The notes under the pieces were generated by a model. It did no database searches and was not told where the DNA came from. It saw only the letters and a list, made by a program, of their open reading frames with translations. The position numbers and the translations under genes are program-made. Shown here one piece after another: positions 35,569-44,336 of a stretch of DNA of 64,000 nt. How positions within the stretch are numbered: the stretch's first letter is position 1; every line of letters begins with the position of its first letter. Origin of the DNA: JACJYC01 sp964558465 (GTDB lineage Bacteria; Bacteroidota; Bacteroidia; Chitinophagales; Saprospiraceae); contig CAZLEF010000025.1 in NCBI GenBank assembly GCA_964558465.1, forward strand, positions 24,037 to 88,036, given 5' to 3'.

Positions 35569-36552
35569 ATGAGTGGATCCGAGAATATGACCGACAAAGA
35601 ATATTTTTCCAACCTCTACGAAATTGCAAGCCATCTGAACAGGTCGTTTTCCCTGCCTTCGGCCCTGAGGAAAGCCCTGGAAAAAACCGTCCAGTTGCTC
35701 AACCTGGAAACCGGGTGGATCTGGCTGGTGCAAAGCGATGTCAAATCGGTTTATCTGGCAGCCTCCTACAATTTGCCGCCGGCCCTGAGCGAGCACCCCG
35801 AGCGGCTTTCCGGATGGTGCTTCTGCATCGAAAAGTACTTGTCTGACGATATGGACAAAGCCAGGAACATCAGCGAGATCACCTGTTCACGGCTCAAAAA
35901 CATCCGGTCGGGCGCCAACGACCTTAAATTTCACGCCACCATTCCGGTCACCATCGACGGCAATAAGATCGGCCTCATCAACCTGGTGAGCAAGGAAATC
36001 CAGCAACTGGACGAAAAACAACTCGCCATCCTCAATACGGTCAGCGAACTCGTCGGTATCGCCATCCAGCGCACCCGCATGCAGGAATCCTTCGGGCCGC
36101 CGGCTCAACGGGAGGATTCCGCCATCCTGGAAGTGCTGGACCGGGTGCTGCAACCCCGCCTGAAAACGCTTCTTTCTTCATTGTCCGACGCTCAGACATT
36201 TGCCGGCCAAAACGACCCCGAAAATGTGGCGCGAACCCTCCGGGTTTCCATCGAACAAGCAGAGGATCTGCAACGTCAGCTTGCCCTCGTTTTGGGCGAA
36301 TCGAGAGAGCCGAAACCAGAAAAAAAGAAGGACAGAGGTTTTCTCTACCCTGCATCGCCGCTGACCAACCGGGAACTGGAAGTGCTCACCCTGGTGCGCA
36401 AAGGCCTGACCAATAAACAAATCGCTGAACAGTTGTACATCGCCGAACGCACGGTAAAGTTTCACCTGACCGCCATTTTATCCAAACTTTACGCCGGTAC
36501 CCGGACCGAAGCGGTGGATACGGCGTTGAAACGGGGGGTGTTGGGGGTCTGA
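35569..36552 (+). CDS. GAF-domain LuxR-type transcriptional regulator
   Basis: 327 residues from the ATG at 35569 (MSGSENMTDKEYFSNLYEIA). A longer frame back to 35356 would translate the dispersed repeat, so it is not favoured. A GAF domain covers about 25-180 (ALRKALEKTVQLLNLETGWIWLV, HATIPVTIDGNKIGLINLVSKEIQQLDEKQLAILNTVSELVGIAIQRTR). A helical linker (about 200-245) follows. The C-terminal LuxR helix-turn-helix is at about 263-325 (LTNRELEVLTLVRKGLTNKQIAEQLYIAERTVKFHLTAILSKL). No receiver domain is present, so input is likely a small ligand or partner kinase sensed by GAF. Target genes are not indicated; it stands alone next to repeat-rich DNA. Confidence 0.88.
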   Translation: MSGSENMTDKEYFSNLYEIASHLNRSFSLPSALRKALEKTVQLLNLETGWIWLVQSDVKSVYLAASYNLPPALSEHPERLSGWCFCIEKYLSDDMDKARNISEITCSRLKNIRSGANDLKFHATIPVTIDGNKIGLINLVSKEIQQLDEKQLAILNTVSELVGIAIQRTRMQESFGPPAQREDSAILEVLDRVLQPRLKTLLSSLSDAQTFAGQNDPENVARTLRVSIEQAEDLQRQLALVLGESREPKPEKKKDRGFLYPASPLTNRELEVLTLVRKGLTNKQIAEQLYIAERTVKFHLTAILSKLYAGTRTEAVDTALKRGVLGV

Positions 36553-36560
36553 GGCAGCAC

Positions 36561-36680
36561 TAGTACCACCGACCTCCGGTCGGTGAATAACCCCTTTTGC
36601 CGACCAGAGGTCGGCGCTACTAGTACCACCGACCTCCGGTCGGTGAATAACCCCTTTCGCCGACCAGAGGTCGGCGCTAC
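36561..36680. repeat. Two tandem copies of a 60-bp palindromic unit
   Basis: Units 36561-36620 and 36621-36680 differ at about one position. Each carries CCGACCTCCGGTCGG and CCGACCAGAGGTCGG. The core half GACC/GGTC is repeated four times per two units. It starts nine bases after the LuxR stop codon. Confidence 0.85.
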
Positions 36681-36746
36681 TAGTGCTTCCGGCAAAAAAC
36701 CGAACAATTAATCAGTTCCAGGAGCAATGCCGGTTTGTTTTTGAGG

Positions 36747-36795
36747 CGATAATTGGAGAAATGTGGTGTTTTTACCAACATTTCTCCAATTATCG
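36747..36795. repeat. Perfect inverted repeat, 18-bp arms
   Basis: Arms 36747-36764 and 36778-36795 (CGATAATTGGAGAAATGT) around a 13-bp loop. Two smaller palindromes follow at 36989-37005 (GAAAGTT/AACTTTC) and 37044-37066 (CATCAAAGTTT/AAACTTTGATG). The whole gap 36553-37311 contains no recognisable gene; small open frames there show no family signal. Confidence 0.75.
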
Positions 36796-37311
36796 AAAAA
36801 ATGACTTCATCAAACGGCAGCATCACCGGGGTTTTTACCCGCCACAGTTCCTGGAAGTTCAAAAGCAACGACGCCCTGCCCGGAGCGCAAAACGGAAGGC
36901 AAGAGACTGTGTCTCGGCAAGTTGATTTCCGCTCACTTCGGAAAACCTGCCGGTCTTTTACTTCCGCTTCAATTCCAGATGGATGTTTGAAAGTTACAAA
37001 CTTTCCTTTCGACATTCCAACTTTAGGTAGAGGTCCAATAGGGCATCAAAGTTTCAAACTTTGATGAGCGTTCGTCGTTTCAAAATAGAAAATCTGTAAT
37101 AAAATTCGCCACTTTCTATGCACTTGCTTACCTGCCTCCTAACCTAAGTGTCGGCACATGGCGAGTTCTGGATTTGTACTTTTTTTACCAACCCGAATCA
37201 AAATGTTTGCTTTTCAGTCACAACAGGCGTATTTTACATCTGGTTTTTCAACTGCGGCAAGGGGAAGTTCTCGATATAAAATCCATCATTTCTTCAGGTA
37301 AACGGCTAACC

Positions 37312-39117
37312 ATGAAACATAACGCCAAATCCATCCGGCCATTTATCGGAGCTGAAAACTTTGAACGGTCCCGAAGTTTTTACCGGGACCTGGGTTTTCA
37401 GGAAAGTGTGTTATCTTTCCCAGTTTTATTGACCTTGTTCACGCTAAGCTGCGAAGCACAGCCGGCCCATCAATTCAACCTGGATAAGGAATTTGACTCC
37501 GGCTCCGGAATAACATTCCCCGAACCGGATGAAACCCTCATCAACCGCCTGGATTTGCTGGGCAAGGTTTGGGGTTTTCTCAAATACCACCACCCCGAAG
37601 CAGGAAGCGGCAATTACAACTGGGATTACGAGCTTTTCCGGATGCTCCCCGAATTCCTGAATGCTGAAAAAGAGCCGGAAAGCGATTGGGTAATTTTGAA
37701 CTGGATCGATAAATACGGAAAAACAGACGCGTGCAAAACCTGTAAATCAATCCCCCCGGATGCGCCCTTAAAACCCGATTTATCCTGGATCGACAGCGAC
37801 GATATCCTGCCGGAATTAAAAAACAGATTAACGGAAATTTACCGGAACCGGCGCCAGGGCAAAAATTTCTATATCCGCATGGCAGCCAATGTCGGCAATC
37901 CGGAATTTCTGAACGAAAATCCCTACCCGGATATGCCCTGTCCCGATGCAGGCTTCAGGTTACTGGCATTGTATAAATACTGGAACATGATCCAATATTT
38001 TTTCCCCTATAAACACCTGATGGACAAAAACTGGAACGGGACCCTGGCGGAATACATCCCCGTCTTCCTCCGGGCAAAAAACGAACTGGAATACGAGCTG
38101 GCAGCCGTCCGGATCATAGGAGAAATCCAGGATACCCACGCCAACCTGTGGGGCGGCGGCGATAAACTGAACGAGGAAAGGGGAGGCTTCTACCCGCCTT
38201 TCCATGTCCGGTTTGTCGAAGGGCAACTGACCGTAACAGATTACTACAATCCGGAACTCCGTGAAGTCGCCGGATTGGCGGTTGGCGACGTTATCACCCA
38301 TATCAACCAAAAGTCCGTAGAAAACCTGACAGACAGCCTGAAGCCCTATTACCCCGCCTCCAACCAGGCTGCCCGGCTCAGGGATATTTCCACAGACCTG
38401 CTGCGATCCAAAAATACCTCGATCCGGATCAGGTATATTTCGGAAGCAGGGGAAAAACAAAAAGAACTGACCTTGTATCCCCGCGATAGCTTGAAGATCT
38501 ACCGGTGGTACCGCCGGGACAATGAAAAATGTTACCGCCTGCTGGATGGGAATATCGGTTATATAACCCTGAAATCCATCCGGGAAGAAGACATACCCGA
38601 GATTAAAAAATCTTTTAAAAATACGAAGGGGATCATCATCGATATCCGGAACTACCCCTCCACCTTTGTGCCTTTTTCCCTGGGTTCCTTTTTTGTTGCA
38701 GAGTCCACTCCGTTTGCGAAATTCACCGGGGGAAACACCGATCATCCCGGCGAGTTTACTTTCACCGAGCCGGTCGAAATCCCCAAATCGGGAGAGACCT
38801 ACAGCGGCAAACTGATTGTGATCGTCAATGAACTGTCGCAAAGCCAGGCCGAATACACCGCTATGGCTTTCCGCGCAGGCGCCAATACCAAAATCATCGG
38901 AAGCACGACTGCCGGCGCCGACGGCAATGTTTCCAGCATCCTGCTGCCCGGCGGACTGCGGACGATGATCTCCGGCATAGGCGTCTATTATCCGGACGGA
39001 ACGGAAACCCAGAGGGTCGGGATCGTCCCGGATATCGAGGTACACCCGACGATAAAAGGCATAAAAGAAGGCAGGGATGAACTTTTGGAAAAGGCGGTTG
39101 AGATTATTAATGAATAA
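37312..39117 (+). CDS. S41-family peptidase with chimeric glyoxalase-like N-terminus
   Basis: 601 residues from the ATG at 37312. Residues 1-33 (MKHNAKSIRPFIGAENFERS, then RSFYRDLGFQ) look like the start of a VOC/glyoxalase protein, not of a peptidase. From about residue 33 the sequence becomes a signal-peptide-like stretch (VLSFPVLLTLFTLSCEAQ) followed by a normal S41 peptidase. That part has an N-terminal helical lead (INRLDLLGKVWGFLKYHHPE), a PDZ-like region near 320, and a C-terminal processing-protease core with probable nucleophile Ser in NELSQSQAEYTAMAFRAG, then STTAGADGNVSSILLPGG. A GTG at 37408 could restore a plain signal-peptide start. The fusion may be a deletion between a lost VOC gene and the peptidase gene. 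Endopeptidase of envelope proteins is the likely role. Confidence 0.8.
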   Translation: MKHNAKSIRPFIGAENFERSRSFYRDLGFQESVLSFPVLLTLFTLSCEAQPAHQFNLDKEFDSGSGITFPEPDETLINRLDLLGKVWGFLKYHHPEAGSGNYNWDYELFRMLPEFLNAEKEPESDWVILNWIDKYGKTDACKTCKSIPPDAPLKPDLSWIDSDDILPELKNRLTEIYRNRRQGKNFYIRMAANVGNPEFLNENPYPDMPCPDAGFRLLALYKYWNMIQYFFPYKHLMDKNWNGTLAEYIPVFLRAKNELEYELAAVRIIGEIQDTHANLWGGGDKLNEERGGFYPPFHVRFVEGQLTVTDYYNPELREVAGLAVGDVITHINQKSVENLTDSLKPYYPASNQAARLRDISTDLLRSKNTSIRIRYISEAGEKQKELTLYPRDSLKIYRWYRRDNEKCYRLLDGNIGYITLKSIREEDIPEIKKSFKNTKGIIIDIRNYPSTFVPFSLGSFFVAESTPFAKFTGGNTDHPGEFTFTEPVEIPKSGETYSGKLIVIVNELSQSQAEYTAMAFRAGANTKIIGSTTAGADGNVSSILLPGGLRTMISGIGVYYPDGTETQRVGIVPDIEVHPTIKGIKEGRDELLEKAVEIINE

Positions 39118-39164
39118 GATGTTAGTGCTCCCGTTGTGCGTCATAATTAAAGTCATGTCATAAA

Positions 39165-40133
39165 ATGAAAGCGGCAATTCGTTCAAAATATGGTTTACCC
39201 GGGGATTTAAGCATAAAGGAACTTGAAATACCGACTCCAAAGGAAAATGAAGTTCTCATAAAGGTACATGCGACAACTGCAAATAGAACCGATTGCCATG
39301 TACTTTCAGGCAGGCCGTTTATCATGAGGCTTTTTACAGGATTATTTAGACCACGATTATCAATTATCGGATCTGATTTTTCGGGGCAAATTGAAGCAGT
39401 CGGCTCAAGGGTGCAATCTTTTAAAGCAGGCGATAAGATTATGGGTTTCGGCGGTGTATTTGGCTGTGGTTCTCATGCACAATATTTTACATTACCGGAA
39501 ACTAAAGCAAAAAATGCAATGATAATTATGCCTGACAACCTGACGTATGAACAGGCAGCAGCTTGTCTGGAAGGTGCATTTTATGCTGGTTCTGTTATCA
39601 TCCAATTAGCGCCAGAAGCCGGGCAAAAAGCACTGGTGTATGGTGCGACGGGTGCAATAGGCTCTTCCTATGTTCAATTTTTTAAATACTTTAATGTTTA
39701 TGTTACTGCAGTTTGCCGTGGTGAGTACAGCGAATTGATAAAATCATTAGGGGCTGACAAAGTTATTGACTACAAAAGGGATGATTTCACGAAAGACACC
39801 GAAAAGTATGATTATGTTTTTGATTCGGTAAATAAAACCAGTTTTTTCAAATGCAAGGCACTATTGAATAAGAAAGGAATTTATGCTTCATCCGGTGGTT
39901 TTGAGTATCTATTCCTGGCACTCTTTACCTCTATCTTTGGAGGAAAGAAAGTCATATTCCGGCCTCCCAAAGATGTTAGCGGAACACTTGGCTTTATAAA
40001 AAATATGATTGAAAATGGAAACTTCACGCCTGTTATCGACAGAAAGTATCCATTGGACAAGATAGCCGAAGCATTTACGTATGTGGCAACTGGTCAAAAA
40101 ATAGGTAATGTTATCATTACAATGGATGCTTAA
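39165..40133 (+). CDS. MDR-family NAD(P)-dependent alcohol dehydrogenase/quinone reductase-like
   Basis: 322 residues. GroES-like N-terminal half (MKAAIRSKYGLPGDLSIKELEIPTPKENEVLIKVHATTANRTDCHVLSGRP, GSDFSGQIEAVGSRVQSFKAGDKIMGF) and Rossmann half with VYGATGAIGSSYVQFFKYF (GxGxxG-type variant), KVIDYKRDDFT and YDYVFDSVNK. The structural-zinc cysteine cluster is missing, so it belongs to the zinc-free quinone-oxidoreductase-like group. The DNA is clearly more AT-rich than surrounding genes, which suggests recent acquisition along with the next gene. It starts 47 bp after the S41 stop. Confidence 0.88.
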   Translation: MKAAIRSKYGLPGDLSIKELEIPTPKENEVLIKVHATTANRTDCHVLSGRPFIMRLFTGLFRPRLSIIGSDFSGQIEAVGSRVQSFKAGDKIMGFGGVFGCGSHAQYFTLPETKAKNAMIIMPDNLTYEQAAACLEGAFYAGSVIIQLAPEAGQKALVYGATGAIGSSYVQFFKYFNVYVTAVCRGEYSELIKSLGADKVIDYKRDDFTKDTEKYDYVFDSVNKTSFFKCKALLNKKGIYASSGGFEYLFLALFTSIFGGKKVIFRPPKDVSGTLGFIKNMIENGNFTPVIDRKYPLDKIAEAFTYVATGQKIGNVIITMDA

Positions 40134-40515
40134 CCGTTTAGCAGATAATTTTAAGAAAAATCTGCGCAAAGGTCAATAATTGATTTTACCCAGTCGCAGC
40201 AACTGGTTGGCTATGGCATTCTCAAAAATCGAAGCCCAGAAATTCATGGTCAGCCTGCATTTCAGCAAAACTATTGCGGGTAAAAACACGCCGGTGTGCT
40301 TTTTGCCATGCGGCCCTGGCTGCGGGAAAAAGAATTTGAGGCGTTTTATTGGCGCGCCATGAAGATTGAGCGGGCAACGACAGAATACTCATCACCGGCA
40401 ACATTCTATATATTTGATTAAATGATTAACCTATAAATAAAGATGATTTTGTAGCTTTGCAAAGGCGGACGTATTGACCTGCTAAGGTTTCCATGCCTGC
40501 GAAATTTGCTCCTGT
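40134..40515. other. Non-coding gap with probable gene remnant
   Basis: 382 bp without an intact gene. Its middle (about 40200-40380) is richer in G+C than both AT-rich neighbours. It shows short open frames on both strands, for example a 37-codon plus-strand frame containing WLREKEFEAFYWRAMK, that I could not assign. TAGCTTTG at 40452-40459 is a candidate -7 box for the next gene, 57 bp before its start. Confidence 0.4.
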
Positions 40516-41583
40516 ATGAATAAAGAAATAATAAAAAATATTGAAAAATTAATCCTTGAAGGGGATTTAAAAGAAGCAATTGCTCTTTTTCAAAAAAGTA
40601 AGTCTTTTAGTTTATTTTCACTGCTCCCTTTTCAATTAATTTTATCAAAATTCAATAGACTTGAAAAAGAAAACAGGTTGGGAGTCGTTTCAAGAGAAGA
40701 TTATTCAAGAGAGTTGAATAAAATAAATGTCGATTTTATAAAATTATTAAAAACCCCATTTTTTCACAAATATAACCTGAAACTTTTCATTGCAACTGGT
40801 TTGTTAATCCTGTTATCTTTGATTGTTTTTGATTTGTTGAGTGATACGAAAGTTGTATTATACGGGAAAATAAAAAATCATCATGGTTCTGCTCTTAATG
40901 AAGTTGAGATTAAATTATTAGACTTGCCTGGATATGTCTGCTACAGCGACTCTAACGGAGAATTTTCTTTTTTAATTAATGAAAAATTGCGAAAAGTATC
41001 TCCAATCCAATTCAATTTGAGTGGATACAAGCCGGTTAATGATTATTTGAGAATTAATTCAAAAGAGGATAGTGTTTATAAAGTTATTGTCTTGGATGAA
41101 ATCCCGATTGAAGCTTTTTTCAAAGAGGATGAATTTTTAAAAGCAGCGCTTGATAGTGCAAAATATCAGATCATTAGAAATCAATTTAAAGGAGTTGTAG
41201 AATTAGCTAATCGATATTTCGCCGAACTCTCAAGCGCTGCTGAAATCGATGAAAAAAATAAAGAATATTTCGAAATTCGATTCAATGAAATCATAATTCA
41301 ATATGAAGCCATCGGGAGAGGTTTTCCGAATGATAACAATGTCCAGATATACATAGAACTCGGAACCCTGGCAACCTATAAAAATATTTCCGATGTCTAT
41401 GATAAATATTTAACCTATTTAAAAATCAAGAAAGAAATTTCTTCTAATGAATACATTCATACCCGAAATGAATTTAGCGAAGTCTCGAAATCTGCGAATA
41501 TTCATATCGATAAACTAGCGCAATTATTAAAACACAATGAGAACGCGGATTCAATAATAAATTACTGGGAAATGCTTTTATAA
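40516..41583 (+). CDS. Predicted EAD11-type effector-associated-domain membrane protein
   Basis: 355 residues, AT-rich codons. Residues 1-78 match my recollection of effector-associated domain 11: a helical hairpin with LILEGDLKEAIALF, then SKFNRLEKENRLGVVSREDYSRELNKINVDFIKLL. A membrane helix (about 90-110, LKLFIATGLLILLSLIVFDLL) is followed by a carboxypeptidase-regulatory-like beta domain (about 117-190; VVLYGKIKNHHGSALNEVEIKLLD, GEFSFLINEK) and a helical C-terminus (about 200-355). EADs are death-domain-like adaptors that connect effectors with sensors in bacterial conflict systems. The rest of such a system is not next to this gene. Family assignment is by eye and should be tested with a profile search. 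Confidence 0.55.
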   Translation: MNKEIIKNIEKLILEGDLKEAIALFQKSKSFSLFSLLPFQLILSKFNRLEKENRLGVVSREDYSRELNKINVDFIKLLKTPFFHKYNLKLFIATGLLILLSLIVFDLLSDTKVVLYGKIKNHHGSALNEVEIKLLDLPGYVCYSDSNGEFSFLINEKLRKVSPIQFNLSGYKPVNDYLRINSKEDSVYKVIVLDEIPIEAFFKEDEFLKAALDSAKYQIIRNQFKGVVELANRYFAELSSAAEIDEKNKEYFEIRFNEIIIQYEAIGRGFPNDNNVQIYIELGTLATYKNISDVYDKYLTYLKIKKEISSNEYIHTRNEFSEVSKSANIHIDKLAQLLKHNENADSIINYWEMLL

Positions 41584-41742
41584 AATGCTAAAGTCGAGCT
41601 TAGTGTCCCTCCGTGTTCTTAGTGTTGAAAAAAAACCTCTTGTTATCCAAGACTCACTTTAATTCAACGAAATCGCCCGGGATGCATCCCCCCCCGCCCC
41701 ACCTTGTCCTTACAAAAACAACCACCTCAAACTCGTCGCACC

Positions 41743-44121
41743 ATGTTCAAAAACTACCTGCTCACCGCCTGGCGTACCCTTGCGCGCAACAAATGGGTTT
41801 CCCTGATCAGCATCCTCGGCCTGTCGGTCGGCATGGCTACCGGATTGCTGAGTTACCTGCATATCCGGTATGAACAGAGCTTTGACCGGTTTCACCCCAA
41901 AAGCGACCGCATCTACCGCATCGTAACGGGGGATGTAGCCACCGGCGAAGGGTGGGTAGGGATTTCGGCCCCCATTCCGCCCAAAATGAAAGCCGATATC
42001 CCGGAGATCGAAGATTTTGTGCGGCTCTGCAAGTTGCGGCGCGACGGCAAGGTCGTTGTTCATCACGACAACCAGTATTTCAACGAAGCCGATTTTTATC
42101 TGGCGGACGCCTCCTTGTTTACCGTGTTCAACTTCCCGCTCCTCCGCGGTACGGCCGGCCAGGTGTTCGCCACCCCCGACGGCATGGTCATTTCCCGGTC
42201 GACCGCCGCCAAGCTGTTCGGCGACCAGGATCCGATGGGCCGCGTCGTCAGGATCAACAACGAACACGAATTCCGGGTAACCGGCGTCATGGAGGATACC
42301 CCTTCCAATTCTCATATTGACCTGGATTATGTCGTCTCCTTCCGGAATCTGGAAACCCTCCTGCCGGGCACAAGCCTGGACGGCAGCTGGGGGCAATACA
42401 ATTATTACGGTTATGCCCTGCTCCGGCCCGGCGCCGACCCTGCGGCGGTGGTCCGGAAGGTCCGGGCTATCCGGGTGCCGCTCAAGGAGAATACGCATTC
42501 TTTTGAATCGCTGGGCCTGCAGCCTCTCACGGATATCCACTTTGTACACAACCGGGGCAACCTGAAACTGTCTTACAACCCGCGTTACCTCTATATCTAC
42601 GGGGCGGCAGCGCTGGGGTTGATCCTCATTTCGCTGGTCAACTTCATCAACCTCAAAACGGCGGGTTCGTCGAGGCGGGTCAAGGAGGTGGGTGTCCGGA
42701 AAACCATCGGGGCCAGCCGCCCGCAACTCATGGGGCAATTCATTTCCGAGGCATTTGTGTTGTGCCTGCTTTCGTTGGGGTTGGCTGTCGGTCTGATGCG
42801 GTTTTTCCTGCTGCCCTATATCAATAACCTCTTCGGGGCCGACATGAATTTTGATTTCCTCAACCCCCTGAACCTTGCTCTGGGACTGGCCTTTGCCCTG
42901 GCGGTCAGCCTGGTCTCCGGCGGGTATATCGGCTTTTTTGTCACCTCCTTCGCCCCGGTCAAAGTGCTGAAAGGCCAGGTGAAAACCGGCAGCGGCAGCG
43001 GGGTGGGCCTCCGGGATGTATTGCTGGGGGTGCAATTCCTCGTGTCCGTCGTCTTGATCGCCAGCAGCCTGATCATCGGCAAACAAATGCGGCATGTGTC
43101 GGATATGAACCTGGGGCTGAATCCCGACCAGGTCGTCAATATCCCCCTGTACACCCGCGTGGAACCGGAAAAACGGGACCTGCTGAAAAACGAACTGGGC
43201 AGCCTGCCCCGTGTGCAGAAAGTGTCCCTCAACAGCTTCAACCCCGGAACCGCCAACTGGAACCAGACCGTCTGGTGGGAGGGGCAGGAGGAACCCGAAA
43301 GCATGTTCATCATCTCCGTGGACGCGGATTTTTTTGAAACCGTGGACCTGCGCCTGCTGGAAGGCGACCCGGGCCTCATCCGGAAAAATATCACGGATCG
43401 GTTCACTTACGTGCTCAACGAATCGGCGAAAAACCACCTCGGCTGGGACCAGGCCGCCGGCAAACTGTTCTCTGCCTTCGGCGATGAAGGGCGCCGGTCC
43501 ATTTCCGGGGTGATCGGGAACTTCTATTTCCAATCCCTGCACAACGAAGTAAAACCCTGTGTGCTGGTGGTGGGCGACCTGACGGCCTCCCAACTGTACC
43601 TCCGCCTGGAAGCCGCAGACATTGGCCAAACGCTCGAAGCTGCGCAGCAAAAGCTTGCCGCGCTCATTCCCGGGCTGCCATTTGAGTATACTTTCCTCGA
43701 CGAGGAATTTGCCCGGCTGTACACCGCTGAAGAGCAAGCCCGCAAGATCATTTCCTTCTATACCCTGATCTGTATCCTGCTGGCTGTATTCGGATTATAC
43801 GGCCTGGTGACCTTCGAGATCAACGAACGCACTAAGGAGATCGCCATCCGGAAAATACTGGGCGGCTCCACGTACCATATCGGCAGCCTGTTGTCCAGGA
43901 ATTTCATCCGCACCGCCCTGATCACGGGCGCGCTCGGCATCCCCGCCGCCTGGTGGCTGATGGACCGCTGGCTGGCCAATTTCACCTACCGCATCGGCAT
44001 TGACGCGCTGACCATTGCGGCGCCCGTCCTGTTGCTCAGCGGCCTGGTGATCCTCACGGTTTTGCTGAAGGTGTGGAGCTCGAAACGGCGGGACCCGGTG
44101 GGGGAGTTGCGGTATGAATAG
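41743..44121 (+). CDS. ABC transporter permease, MacB/FtsX-like, divergent paralogue
   Basis: 792 residues from the ATG at 41743 (MFKNYLLTAWRTLARNKWVS); an upstream in-frame ATG at 41704 adds 13 unlikely residues. Helix 1 about 20-42, core domain (YEQSFDRFHPKSDRIYRIVTGD, ISRSTAAKLFGDQDPMG). Loop 1 is RRVKEVGVRKTIGASRPQ near residue 310; loop 2 is RTKEIAIRKILGGSTYH near 700. It differs from the other six at the C-terminus (KRRDPVGELRYE instead of ANPxxSLKxE), in gene orientation and in lacking the sigma-54-like leader. It is followed by a LytTR regulator. It sits in G+C-rich DNA directly after the AT-rich island. Confidence 0.9.
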   Translation: MFKNYLLTAWRTLARNKWVSLISILGLSVGMATGLLSYLHIRYEQSFDRFHPKSDRIYRIVTGDVATGEGWVGISAPIPPKMKADIPEIEDFVRLCKLRRDGKVVVHHDNQYFNEADFYLADASLFTVFNFPLLRGTAGQVFATPDGMVISRSTAAKLFGDQDPMGRVVRINNEHEFRVTGVMEDTPSNSHIDLDYVVSFRNLETLLPGTSLDGSWGQYNYYGYALLRPGADPAAVVRKVRAIRVPLKENTHSFESLGLQPLTDIHFVHNRGNLKLSYNPRYLYIYGAAALGLILISLVNFINLKTAGSSRRVKEVGVRKTIGASRPQLMGQFISEAFVLCLLSLGLAVGLMRFFLLPYINNLFGADMNFDFLNPLNLALGLAFALAVSLVSGGYIGFFVTSFAPVKVLKGQVKTGSGSGVGLRDVLLGVQFLVSVVLIASSLIIGKQMRHVSDMNLGLNPDQVVNIPLYTRVEPEKRDLLKNELGSLPRVQKVSLNSFNPGTANWNQTVWWEGQEEPESMFIISVDADFFETVDLRLLEGDPGLIRKNITDRFTYVLNESAKNHLGWDQAAGKLFSAFGDEGRRSISGVIGNFYFQSLHNEVKPCVLVVGDLTASQLYLRLEAADIGQTLEAAQQKLAALIPGLPFEYTFLDEEFARLYTAEEQARKIISFYTLICILLAVFGLYGLVTFEINERTKEIAIRKILGGSTYHIGSLLSRNFIRTALITGALGIPAAWWLMDRWLANFTYRIGIDALTIAAPVLLLSGLVILTVLLKVWSSKRRDPVGELRYE

Positions 44122-44296
44122 GAGGTAATGCCGTTCAATTAAATGCAAAATGTAAAAATTTAAATGTGAAATTTAAATGTGAAATTTAAAAGTGCCGGGA
44201 CGAGCAGTTGCCCTATGAGTAGGAGGTAATGTCGTTCAATTAACAACGGCGGCTACTTTTAAATTTTCAATTTTGCATTTTACATTTTGCATTTAA
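44113..44296. repeat. Duplicated gene end plus 19-bp inverted repeat
   Basis: The 30 bp spanning the permease stop (44113-44142, beginning TATGAATAGGAGGTAATG) recur with two changes at 44214-44243. Independently, 44139-44157 (TTAAATGCAAAATGTAAAA) is an exact inverted repeat of 44278-44296. Together they give a ~160-bp AT-rich structure that could be a small mobile element remnant or a terminator. Confidence 0.65.
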
Positions 44297-44336
44297 GGGC
44301 GGATACGGCATATTCAAATCATTGATGATTTTTTTT

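Noticed and set aside
36680..37015. 111-codon minus-strand frame in the repeat-rich gap
   Set aside because: It runs across the 18-bp-arm palindrome, shows no family resemblance, and a plus-strand frame of similar length overlaps it.
37960..39240. 426-codon minus-strand open frame
   Set aside because: Antisense to the S41 peptidase and crosses into the next gene; no motif.
41710..43737. 675-codon open frame on the minus strand
   Set aside because: It is antisense to the permease at 41743. It reads as His/Gln/Asp/Arg-rich sequence without domains, which is typical of a mirror frame in G+C-rich coding DNA.
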